From contig CAYYIJ010000091.1 in NCBI GenBank assembly GCA_964471945.1, positions 1-8,322 on the forward strand: DNA of 8,322 bases. The letters run 5' to 3'. The DNA comes from JASEHD01 sp964471945. GTDB taxonomy: Bacteria; Bacteroidota; Ignavibacteria; UBA10030; SZUA-254. The translations under genes and the position numbers were made by a program. Below are positions 1 through 5,999 of the stretch, one piece after another (the first letter of the stretch is position 1; each line of letters starts with the position of its first letter). Below the pieces are notes generated by a model. It was not told the origin of the DNA. It did not search any database and saw only the letters and a list, made by a program, of their open reading frames with translations.

Positions 1-34
1 TTTTCTTAGCATTTAATTTATAGATAAATATCTC

Positions 35-2536
35 ATGTCATCAAAATCAAAACATCAACAAAAAGCACAAGTTAGTTCCAAAGCATCGTGGTTTGATAAT
101 CTATCATCTATGAAAAAAGATACACTTTGTATTTTGATTTTGCTCGCCTTGGTCTATATTCTGTTTTTCAAGATTATCACGTCGGATATGATTTTTGCAG
201 ACTCTGGTGATACAGCGGCTGCCCATAGCTGGGGAAAAGCATTCGAATTGTTAAAGGAACAAGAACAAACACCTCCACATTGGATACCTTATATCTTCAG
301 TGGGATACCCATAGCAGCTGCATTGATGTTTCCCCATAATCCGAATTATTTAGAGATCATAACACAGTCCCTGTTCAGATTAATTTTCCTCAATGCCGAG
401 ATGTCGTGGATGGTGCTACATTACTTTTTAATGGGTGTTTTTATGTACTTGCTTGCGCGACAAATCGGATTTTCACATTTACCATCTCTGTTTGCTGCAA
501 TCACTTTTATGTTCAATCCTTACGCTATTGGTCTCGCACAGGGTGGACATGGAACGAAGCTTATGACGCTGACATTCATTCCACTCATATTCATGCTGAC
601 GTACGCTTTATTTCAAAGGATAAATCTATTAACTATTGGTTTGCTTGCCGCGGCTCTCGGTACAATGTTCCTGAATAAACATCCTCAAATCGCTTTTTAT
701 GGATTACTCGTTATCGGTTGTTATGTGTTATATGAAGTTGTTCTTACTGTACGGAAGGAACCATTACCGGTAATAAAAAAGATTTTGTTATTCTTTCTCG
801 CTTTAGGAATTGGATTCGCAATATATTCATATGAATTCTTACCGACTCAAGAATATTCTGCATATTCAATAAGAGGCACTGGAAGTGGTGGTGAAGGTAC
901 GAGCGGTCTTTCATACGATTATGCTACCAACTGGTCATTCCATCCATTCGAGTTGATGAACTATTTTATCCCGTCGTTCTTTGGTTTTTCAACTCCCTTC
1001 TATTGGGGATGGATGCCATTTACTGAAAGTACGGTATATATAGGGATTGTTCCGATTCTTTTAGGCATCATAGCCATTATCTACCGACGTACGAAACTCA
1101 CATGGTTCTTATTGACAATCTCCCTTATCATGTTCTTTATCTCGTTCGGGAAACATTTCGGAATCCTTTATAATTTATTTTTCGATTATTTTCCTTATTT
1201 CAACAAGTTCCGAGTTCCTGTGATGATTTTGCATCTTATTCCGGTCACATTCGGTATTCTGGCAACAATAGGATTGACGGTGCTTGCTGATATGCAAAGC
1301 AATACGAAGACGTTTAATCTTGACAAACTACGCAAGGGGCTCTTTATAACACTTGGTATTATCGGCACAATACTACTGATCGGTTTCATTGGTAACGATC
1401 CTGTATATTCTTCACTTTCTGATGTGATGTTTCAACGAAGTGAAGATACACAACAATTACGACAACAGTATGGCGCGCAGGCACCGCAAGTACTTGAACA
1501 ATTGAAACGGATGAGGTTCGATCTTTTATGGAAAGATTACATAAAGTTTTCTTTAATTAGCGGCGCGAGCATCGGTCTCATTATATTATACATCAAACGA
1601 AAGATGAGTTTTACAACGCTGACTGTAGGATTTCTAGTTGTTCTAATAATTGATCTGGTAATTATTAACACGAAATTCATAGACCCCAAGCCAAGAAGTT
1701 TGTTCGAGGAACGTTTTCAACCCGATGCAACAGTTAAATTCTTTAAAACAGATACGACTCTATACAGAGTATTTCCGCTCGGACAAGACCTTTTTCAAGA
1801 CAATACTTATATGTACCATCAGGTGGCTTCGATCGGCGGTTACAGTCCTGCTAAATTAAAAATCTACCAAGAATTATTAGAATCTTCTCTTTACAACGGT
1901 CCTGATCCACAATTCCCTTTAAACATGAATGTCGTTAACATGTTGAATACGAAATACATTGTAGCTAAAGGTAGATTACCGGAAGATAAATTTACGATGG
2001 TATATGTTGATCAAGCCAAAAGTATCGTAACATTTCTTAATCCCGACTATCATCCGCGAGCATGGTTCGTAGATACAGCGATTATTATTCAATCGAAAAC
2101 TGAAACTTTTTCTTATATGAATTCACCTTCTTGGAATCCAAAAGTAACCGCAATTCTTGAAAAATCACCAGCCGCAGAAGTCACAAAATCAGATTCTGTC
2201 AATGTTGTCATCACGAAGCACGAATCTGGGAAAATTATTCTTAATACTTATTCAAGTAACAGTTCATTGCTTGTTCTGAGCGAGGTTTTTTATCCTGCTG
2301 GATGGAAAGCTTTTATTGACGGCAAGGAAACCGAGATATACAAAACAAATTACGTGTTACGATCTATCGTTTTACCAGCAGGCAATCATAATGTTGAATT
2401 CCGTTTTCAATCATCCACTTATGAGATAGGTTTAAATATCACAAATGGAGCTTGGATAGTAACGGCAATTCTTATTTTCATCGGTTTGATACAGATACCG
2501 TCTGTCAGACAGAAACTTCCCATCAGAAAAAGGTAA
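35..2536 (+). CDS. YfhO-family multi-spanning membrane protein (probable GT-C type glycosyltransferase)
   Basis: The 833-residue protein has about 13-14 hydrophobic segments. One lies near residues 31-49, most of the rest fall in 115-455, two are near 505-547, and a final one is near 805-823. A large extracytoplasmic domain spans roughly 550-800. Marks typical of the YfhO family are the acidic first loop after TM1 (FADSGD, D56 and D59), the LNTKYI motif (residues 637-642), and the late YPAGW (753-757) followed by an IDG and LPAGNH stretch. Known family members are membrane proteins linked to sugar decoration of surface polymers; YfhO of Bacillus subtilis acts in lipoteichoic acid glycosylation. 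A role as a transferase using a lipid-linked sugar is inferred, and the substrate is unknown. ATG at 35 is the first start after an in-frame TAA at 14-16. No Shine-Dalgarno site precedes it. The gene is complete, and its operon partners would lie left of the window. Confidence 0.85.
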   Translation: MSSKSKHQQKAQVSSKASWFDNLSSMKKDTLCILILLALVYILFFKIITSDMIFADSGDTAAAHSWGKAFELLKEQEQTPPHWIPYIFSGIPIAAALMFPHNPNYLEIITQSLFRLIFLNAEMSWMVLHYFLMGVFMYLLARQIGFSHLPSLFAAITFMFNPYAIGLAQGGHGTKLMTLTFIPLIFMLTYALFQRINLLTIGLLAAALGTMFLNKHPQIAFYGLLVIGCYVLYEVVLTVRKEPLPVIKKILLFFLALGIGFAIYSYEFLPTQEYSAYSIRGTGSGGEGTSGLSYDYATNWSFHPFELMNYFIPSFFGFSTPFYWGWMPFTESTVYIGIVPILLGIIAIIYRRTKLTWFLLTISLIMFFISFGKHFGILYNLFFDYFPYFNKFRVPVMILHLIPVTFGILATIGLTVLADMQSNTKTFNLDKLRKGLFITLGIIGTILLIGFIGNDPVYSSLSDVMFQRSEDTQQLRQQYGAQAPQVLEQLKRMRFDLLWKDYIKFSLISGASIGLIILYIKRKMSFTTLTVGFLVVLIIDLVIINTKFIDPKPRSLFEERFQPDATVKFFKTDTTLYRVFPLGQDLFQDNTYMYHQVASIGGYSPAKLKIYQELLESSLYNGPDPQFPLNMNVVNMLNTKYIVAKGRLPEDKFTMVYVDQAKSIVTFLNPDYHPRAWFVDTAIIIQSKTETFSYMNSPSWNPKVTAILEKSPAAEVTKSDSVNVVITKHESGKIILNTYSSNSSLLVLSEVFYPAGWKAFIDGKETEIYKTNYVLRSIVLPAGNHNVEFRFQSSTYEIGLNITNGAWIVTAILIFIGLIQIPSVRQKLPIRKR

Positions 2537-2573
2537 ACATCGCAAGATAAGAAAGGGTAATTAATAACTGCTA

Positions 2574-2711
2574 GAGACATCTGAAATATTATAAAACCAT
2601 ACCCGTCATTCCGAACTCCCGCCTGCTGCGGGCAAGTGTTTCGGAATCTAAACGATTTTAGACTCTGAAATGAATTCAGGGTGACCCTTTGGGTGATTTT
2701 TCAGATGTCTC
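2574..2711. mobile_element. MITE-like non-coding element, 138 bp, 13-bp TIRs, 5-bp target duplication
   Basis: GAGACATCTGAAA at 2574-2586 is the exact reverse complement of TTTCAGATGTCTC at 2699-2711. The pair is flanked directly by TGCTA on both sides (2569-2573 and 2712-2716), as expected of a target-site duplication. The interior encodes no protein. It is built of nested palindromes: ATTCCGAA (2608-2615) pairs with TTCGGAAT (2640-2647), CCCGC (2618-2622) pairs with GCGGG (2628-2632), and CTGAA (2665-2669) pairs with TTCAG (2675-2679). Terminal inverted repeats plus a short duplication are the usual signs of a non-autonomous transposon. No transposase is in the window, so mobility is inferred. 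It could instead be a REP/BIME-type palindromic repeat. Confidence 0.55.
2605..2651. repeat. Palindromic repeat unit 1 (GTCATTCCGAA...TTCGGAATCTAA)
   Basis: This 47-bp unit lies inside the MITE-like element. The outer arms ATTCCGAA and TTCGGAAT enclose a second hairpin, CCCGC-ctgct-GCGGG, giving a two-tier stem-loop in DNA or RNA. The ends match those of the unit at 2754-2785 (GTCAT.CCGA and TCGG.ATCTAA), so the two are probably members of one dispersed family. Confidence 0.6.
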
Positions 2712-2753
2712 TGCTACGAAAATAGTGTAAGTTTGTGTTTATCCACCCCACGC

Positions 2754-2785
2754 GTCATGCCGATATGCTTTTGCTCGGCATCTAA
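2754..2785. repeat. Palindromic repeat unit 2 (GTCATGCCGA...TCGGCATCTAA)
   Basis: The arms ATGCCGA (2757-2763) and TCGGCAT (2775-2781) form a perfect 7-bp stem with an 11-base loop. The boundary sequence is the same as in unit 1 except for a paired change: T to G in the left arm and A to C in the right. A compensatory difference of this kind suggests the stem itself is under selection. It lies outside the terminal inverted repeats of the MITE-like element. Confidence 0.5.
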
Positions 2786-2855
2786 TCATAACCAACCGCG
2801 GATTGCCCAGTTCATATTCCGAGCCGGCTAGCAGAGCGGTATTGTAGTAACTAAT

Positions 2856-2888
2856 AAAAAAGGTCGGTGGTGAGCCGACCTTTTTTTT
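2856..2888 (-). terminator. Strong intrinsic terminator, works in both directions
   Basis: GGTCGG (2862-2867) pairs with CCGACC (2875-2880) around a 7-base loop, flanked by A6 on the left and T8 on the right. Read on the minus strand it is a GC stem followed by a U-tract, 19 bp past the rpsU stop, so it ends the rpsU operon. Read on the plus strand it can stop transcripts from the YfhO-type gene about 320 bp upstream, where no other terminator is evident. Confidence 0.85.
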
Positions 2889-2907
2889 ATTCGGGAATGA
2901 TGTTAGC

Positions 2908-3102
2908 TTACATTTCTTCCATACGCGTACGATATGATCGACGGACAGCTTTGATCTTTTCCATCCGTTTTATCACCGAAGGTTTAGTAAAGTAAGCCCG
3001 TTTCTTGACTTCTTTTAAGATGCCAGAGCGTTCATACTTTTTCTTAAATCTGCGGATTGCGCGGTCGATGTTTTCATTCTCTTGTATAACAATTCCGACC
3101 AT
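2908..3102 (-). CDS. rpsU: 30S ribosomal protein bS21
   Basis: This small, basic 64-residue protein starts MVGIVIQENENIDRAIRRFK and carries a TKPSVIKR core. It fits bS21, the small-subunit protein that sits by the 3' end of 16S rRNA and helps initiation. An in-frame GTG at 3111 would add three residues, but that codon lies inside the Shine-Dalgarno sequence. ATG at 3102 sits 8 nt after GGAGG, so 3102 is the start chosen here. The SD (3119-3109 on the minus strand) is close to a full complement of the 16S tail. The gene lies 24 bp after the zinc-ribbon gene and ends just before a strong terminator, so the two form one operon. In Bacteroidia bS21 is known to help hide the anti-SD, and its own gene keeps a strong SD for feedback; the same logic may apply here. 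Confidence 0.93.
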   Translation of the reverse strand: MVGIVIQENENIDRAIRRFKKKYERSGILKEVKKRAYFTKPSVIKRMEKIKAVRRSYRTRMEEM

Positions 3103-3108
3103 GCATTT

Positions 3109-3119
3109 CACCTCCCTTC
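3109..3119 (-). promoter_or_regulatory. Exceptionally strong Shine-Dalgarno site of rpsU
   Basis: Read on the minus strand, the site is GAAGGGAGGTG. It can pair with the conserved 16S tail (CACCUCCUUUC) over 11 consecutive positions, counting one G-U pair. It sits 8 nt before ATG 3102 and decides that start over the GTG at 3111. The long membrane-protein genes in this window have no comparable site. Confidence 0.8.
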
Positions 3120-3126
3120 GTAGCCG

Positions 3127-3537
3127 TTACTCATGTAGTACTCCTATTGTGTTATCAATCTCAACCGGTGTTTCCGGTTTAATGTTTTCTATCAAACGAC
3201 GTTGGCCGAGCTTTGTGAAAGAAACAATAATAGCTTGGTTTCCATCAGAAGTTTTTATTTTACTCAACACCTTACCAACATCATTCAAATCGTTATGGAA
3301 AATTGCTTCACCAATCTTGAAGCTCTGCAGCGGATTATACAATGTCGCATTTGCCGGATCAAGCTTATCACATTTTTGTTCATCGGATTCCGAGACTTCA
3401 AATAAGCTTGTATGATGACATCGGGTGCATCGGAACCAAATTTTTCCCTGGATTCCTTCCATCACTCCAACCCTCTCCATGCGTGTATCCTTATGGCAGT
3501 AACCACAATATCGGTCAGAATATTTTGTACGAGTCAT
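3127..3537 (-). CDS. Small zinc-ribbon plus Tudor-like (UvrD/CarD-type) protein
   Basis: The product is a 136-residue soluble protein. The N-terminal half is a zinc ribbon: C11-x2-C14, 22 residues, C37-x2-C40 (CGYC and CTRC). The C-terminal half (about residues 71-119, FKIGEAIFH ... VGKVL ... IIVSF ... LGQRRLIENI) has the pattern of the small beta-barrel at the C-terminus of UvrD/PcrA and in CarD/TRCF proteins: F-x-x-G-x-x-x-x-H, G-x-V, V-x-F, G-x-x-x-L. Those domains are known to bind RNA polymerase or nucleic acid. Resemblance is by eye, and the exact family is not recognised. It is the first gene of the rpsU operon, so a role in transcription or translation is inferred. ATG 3537 is preceded 5 nt upstream by a clear SD, AGGGAG (3548-3543). 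Confidence 0.75.
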   Translation of the reverse strand: MTRTKYSDRYCGYCHKDTRMERVGVMEGIQGKIWFRCTRCHHTSLFEVSESDEQKCDKLDPANATLYNPLQSFKIGEAIFHNDLNDVGKVLSKIKTSDGNQAIIVSFTKLGQRRLIENIKPETPVEIDNTIGVLHE

Positions 3538-3669
3538 TCTAACTCCCTAAATTGTTGTAAAGATATTTGAATAGTAAATGATTAGCTGAGATGCGTAAGG
3601 TTCTGGCCACGCAGACGAAAGATATTTTCAATATGCGCTCACTTTATGATATGACTTGATTAGCATCTC
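3538..3669 (-). promoter_or_regulatory. Leader of the zinc-ribbon/rpsU operon, possibly structured
   Basis: About 130 nt separate the predicted transcription start (near 3668) from ATG 3537. On the minus strand the RNA begins TGAGATGC (3670-3663), which is the exact complement of GCATCTCA (3594-3587), so the 5' end can close a large loop. A second hairpin, TGCGT-GG-ccagaa-CC-tt-ACGCA (3613-3592), shares three bases with the closing stem, so the two are probably exclusive. Such a pair could form a switch, perhaps for bS21 autoregulation. This is inferred from base pairing only; no known leader family was recognised. Confidence 0.35.
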
Positions 3670-3675
3670 ATTATT

Positions 3676-3704
3676 AATATATGCAATTCTTTGATTTTTG
3701 TCAA
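3676..3704 (-). promoter_or_regulatory. Near-consensus sigma-70-type promoter of the zinc-ribbon/rpsU operon
   Basis: On the minus strand, TTGACA (3704-3699) and TATATT (3681-3676) are separated by exactly 17 bp. A run of nine A (3715-3707) lies just upstream of the -35 box and resembles an UP element. The start is expected near 3668. A full-consensus -35 suits a highly expressed ribosomal gene. Confidence 0.6.
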
Positions 3705-3733
3705 TGTTTTTTTTTATTGAAATAAATAGTTTT

Positions 3734-3761
3734 TTGAATTTATGCTTTAAATAGATATATT
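3734..3761 (+). promoter_or_regulatory. Probable promoter of the CAT tRNA
   Basis: TTGAAT (3734-3739) and TATATT (3756-3761) are separated by 16 bp. This gives a start near 3768, about 24 nt before the tRNA. It is divergent from the rpsU operon promoter, with about 29 bp between the two -35 boxes. The surrounding DNA is so AT-rich that chance -10 boxes are common; TATAAA at 3776 is one alternative. Confidence 0.35.
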
Positions 3762-3791
3762 TAACATAGTTTTTTTATAAATTTGGACGAA

Positions 3792-3865
3792 GGGCCCTTA
3801 GCTCAGTTGGTTAGAGCAGCAGACTCATAATCTGCGGGTCGTAGGTTCAAGTCCTACAGGGCCCA
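3792..3865 (+). tRNA. tRNA with anticodon CAT (elongator Met or lysidine-type Ile2)
   Basis: A complete cloverleaf is present. The acceptor GGGCCCT (3792-3798) pairs with AGGGCCC (3858-3864). The D-arm GCTCAGTTGGTTAGAGC follows, then the anticodon stem GCAGA/TCTGC around a CTCATAA loop (anticodon at 3826-3828), and the T-arm GTAGG-TTCAAGT-CCTAC. The discriminator base is A3865 and CCA is not encoded. It is not the initiator tRNA, because G1-C72 is paired and the anticodon stem lacks three G-C pairs. C4-G69 and C5-G68, like those in E. coli tRNA-Ile2, lean towards the isoleucine form in which TilS converts the C to lysidine. The anticodon alone cannot settle it. Confidence 0.95.
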
Positions 3866-3868
3866 CTG

Positions 3869-3883
3869 AACAGATAATCTGTT
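3869..3883 (+). terminator. Short hairpin just after the tRNA, weak terminator at best
   Basis: AACAGA (3869-3874) pairs with TCTGTT (3878-3883) around a TAA loop. No good T-run follows on either strand, so it may be a 3' processing or pausing signal rather than a true terminator. It fills most of the 25 bp between the tRNA and the convergent TPR-protein gene. Confidence 0.3.
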
Positions 3884-3890
3884 GAACCTC

Positions 3891-5849
3891 TTATTTTCGT
3901 TGTTCTTGCAAAATTTGGTAAATTTTATCCCTCACTTCACGTACTCTGATATCTTTCGAGTTTGTACTTAGATAAACGTCATAGTTGCGGATTGCACGTT
4001 GATAGTCTCCTAAAACCGCAGCAACATCACCTGCATACCTAAACAGCAGAGGCTCTCGCATTCCTAAATCGATTGCAGCTGTATAATGCTGATCTGCTAA
4101 TCTAAATTCTTTCTTGCTCGAATATAAGACACCCAGATTAGCATGTGCTTTTTGCATCCCGGGGTTTAGTTGAATCGCTCGCTCATTATATTCGATTGCT
4201 TTAGCTGTGTCTCCTCTATTTGCGTACTCAACACCTATGTTGGAATAGATACCTGGATCAGGGCTGTTGAGAGTTACTGCACGTTTCAGCATTTTAAAAT
4301 ATTTCTCCCGATCGTCTAATCTTCTGTATATATCTGCTATATTGCCAATGATGCGGGGATTACTTGAATCAATTTTAAGAAAATCCTCATAGTATATTCT
4401 GGCATCTTTATATCGTTGTTCGCCAAAGAAATAGTTTGCAAGTGCTTCGTTGTAACTCAATTGAGTTGAAAGTGATAAAAGTTTTGGACTGTTGAGGATT
4501 TTCATTCGTGTAAGATGACGATCTAAGTCTGCATTCACTCCTATCCATCCAATCCAATGAATAAAAGTAACTGCTACAATAATTAAAATTATATTACGAC
4601 GTGGATTTATGTTAACCGGCTGTGTAAAAAGATAGATCGGGAGAATCATCAATGGGACAAAGAAACTAGACAATAGATCCCAATCTCTTGCCATTCCTAA
4701 TGCACTATTAACTATCCAGGTGAAGGTTTGGCCACACAAGGCTGCGGTCAATAGAAATAATAAAGTTTTATCTCGCCACCATTGTTTCTTTTCTAATGAA
4801 AATATGAGAATTACTGTTAATAATAATCCAAATGGAACAATCAAAAGGTGTACATTCAACCAATCGAGCAAATGAAAAAAAGAAAACATCGGATATGGGA
4901 AATTTCCACCGATTGCTGTAAATAATTGGAGAAAATCCACCGTACCGGATTTGAGGTGGCGGGTCATATCAATCAAATTGAATCCAACTAAATATAGAAC
5001 AACACATCCAAGTATTGATGCACCTATGAGGAAAAGAACAGCGTGAAATTTGTTTTTCCATTTCAAAATAACCAATGATATAAAACTTGGCAGAAAAACC
5101 AAGCTCCCGAGATGGAGCATTATCATAATAATGAAAACGAAAATTGGAAGAACAAAAGGAACACGTTTTTCTAAAGCAAACCACGCTGTTATCAGGTAAA
5201 CTGTAATAGTGATATACAACAAAACATAATTCTCGATGTAACCAAAAAAGAATTGGCTTCCCGCACCTAAAAATAAAAAACATCCTAATAAAAATTTTTC
5301 AATCAATGAGAGATCTATCGACCTCATCGTCCAAAATATTAACAAAAGATACAGCCCCAATGCGATGACATCAATCGCGAAATACACATTATATGGATTT
5401 GGGGCAGACGCAAATGGATGAAATGTAAGTGCCAATTTGTAAATCCAAAACATGAGTGGCTGATTCCGGAAACTTAGACTAATCTCATCACTTCCTATTC
5501 CCAGATGAACGGAGCGTAACAGGACCGCGCCATCTCCTAAAAGATGGAGTTTAACGGGAAACGTATACACGGCTGCAATCAGGGATGCTAAAGTCAGTAT
5601 GAATGTAACAACTATTGGCAGTCTTCTGATATAGCGAAGATATTTATCGAGAGATTCGATTATTTTCTTTTGGACCCGTGGAAATAAAAAAATAATTATA
5701 CATATTAGTGCTGCAATTTGGAAGAACGGTTCATAGAAAGAATAAAAATGAATACCCCAATTGAAATGCGATGGTTCGATGGAACCCCAAATTTGTAAAA
5801 GAATGAAAAAGCAGCAAAACAGAATAATTATTTTAGCAGATAGCGACAT
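3891..5849 (-). CDS. Polytopic membrane protein with C-terminal TPR repeats (GT-C/O-mannosyltransferase-like)
   Basis: The protein has 652 residues. Residues 1 to about 430 hold roughly ten or more transmembrane segments, with an acidic motif LLGDG (D106) in the first long loop and RDWD (388-391) in a later one. Residues 465-634 are five back-to-back 34-residue TPR units, followed by an 18-residue tail. The layout recalls GT-C transferases of the PMT/TMTC kind, in which the membrane part moves a sugar from a polyprenyl carrier and the TPRs bind the protein target. That activity is inferred; no close family name is certain. ATG 5849 has no Shine-Dalgarno. The same frame extends up to an SD-equipped ATG at 5894 but is broken by TGA at 5861-5859. 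A possible minus-strand promoter is TTTACC/CATAAT (5993-5966, 16-bp spacer), which is weak evidence. Downstream it converges on the tRNA. Confidence 0.75.
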   Translation of the reverse strand: MSLSAKIIILFCCFFILLQIWGSIEPSHFNWGIHFYSFYEPFFQIAALICIIIFLFPRVQKKIIESLDKYLRYIRRLPIVVTFILTLASLIAAVYTFPVKLHLLGDGAVLLRSVHLGIGSDEISLSFRNQPLMFWIYKLALTFHPFASAPNPYNVYFAIDVIALGLYLLLIFWTMRSIDLSLIEKFLLGCFLFLGAGSQFFFGYIENYVLLYITITVYLITAWFALEKRVPFVLPIFVFIIMIMLHLGSLVFLPSFISLVILKWKNKFHAVLFLIGASILGCVVLYLVGFNLIDMTRHLKSGTVDFLQLFTAIGGNFPYPMFSFFHLLDWLNVHLLIVPFGLLLTVILIFSLEKKQWWRDKTLLFLLTAALCGQTFTWIVNSALGMARDWDLLSSFFVPLMILPIYLFTQPVNINPRRNIILIIVAVTFIHWIGWIGVNADLDRHLTRMKILNSPKLLSLSTQLSYNEALANYFFGEQRYKDARIYYEDFLKIDSSNPRIIGNIADIYRRLDDREKYFKMLKRAVTLNSPDPGIYSNIGVEYANRGDTAKAIEYNERAIQLNPGMQKAHANLGVLYSSKKEFRLADQHYTAAIDLGMREPLLFRYAGDVAAVLGDYQRAIRNYDVYLSTNSKDIRVREVRDKIYQILQEQRK

Positions 5850-5858
5850 AGAATCGTA

Positions 5859-5894
5859 TCAAATATACAATAATCTTTTCATGTTACGCAACAT
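5859..5894 (-). CDS. Possible 11-residue upstream ORF/leader peptide
   Basis: ATG 5894 starts MLRNMKRLLYI and then meets TGA (5861-5859). GGGAG (5905-5901) sits 6 nt upstream, a much better ribosome site than anything in front of the TPR-protein start 45 nt downstream. It is in the same frame as that gene, with no other stop between. The start ATG lies in a small hairpin, ATGTT-gcgt-AACAT (5894-5881). It may be a translated leader feeding ribosomes to ATG 5849, or the original start of the gene cut off by a stop mutation. It is too short to judge by composition. Confidence 0.3.
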   Translation of the reverse strand: MLRNMKRLLYI

Positions 5895-5999
5895 AATTTT
5901 CTCCCGTTTCCTTAATAAGTTATAACCTCTTGTTTCTCGTTATGATTTTAAGTAACTTTTATTAAATTATGAATAAATTGTTAATAAGGTAAACTTCAA

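Larger units (their letters stand above)
2537..2907. other. Gene-free stretch with repeats and a terminator
   Basis: There is no credible coding sequence here. It separates the end of the YfhO-type gene from the end of rpsU, two convergent genes. It contains the MITE-like element at 2574-2711, the palindromic unit at 2754-2785 and the terminator at 2856-2888, described separately. Nothing recognisable was seen in 2786-2855, apart from GC-rich patches such as CCGCGG and GCCGGC that stand out from the AT-rich surroundings and could be eroded repeat sequence. Confidence 0.7.

Noticed and set aside
2537..2907. CRISPR array or small RNA gene
   Set aside because: There are only two palindromic units with different spacing and no regular direct repeats. 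No promoter-like signal is tied to them.
3103..3111. GTG at 3111 as the start of rpsU (67 residues)
   Set aside because: It overlaps the Shine-Dalgarno sequence itself. ATG 3102 has ideal spacing and gives the usual MVGIVIQE-type N-terminus.
3005..3415. 136-codon plus-strand ORF opposite rpsU and the zinc-ribbon gene
   Set aside because: It is antisense to two well-supported genes with recognisable motifs, and its own translation has no domain-like pattern.
3792..3865. tRNA as attachment site of an integrated element
   Set aside because: No second copy of its 3' end and no integrase are visible in the window.
5969..5992. ATG 5969 as a better start for the first GT4 gene
   Set aside because: It is in another frame and stops after seven codons (MNKLLIR), so the TTG at 6000 stands.
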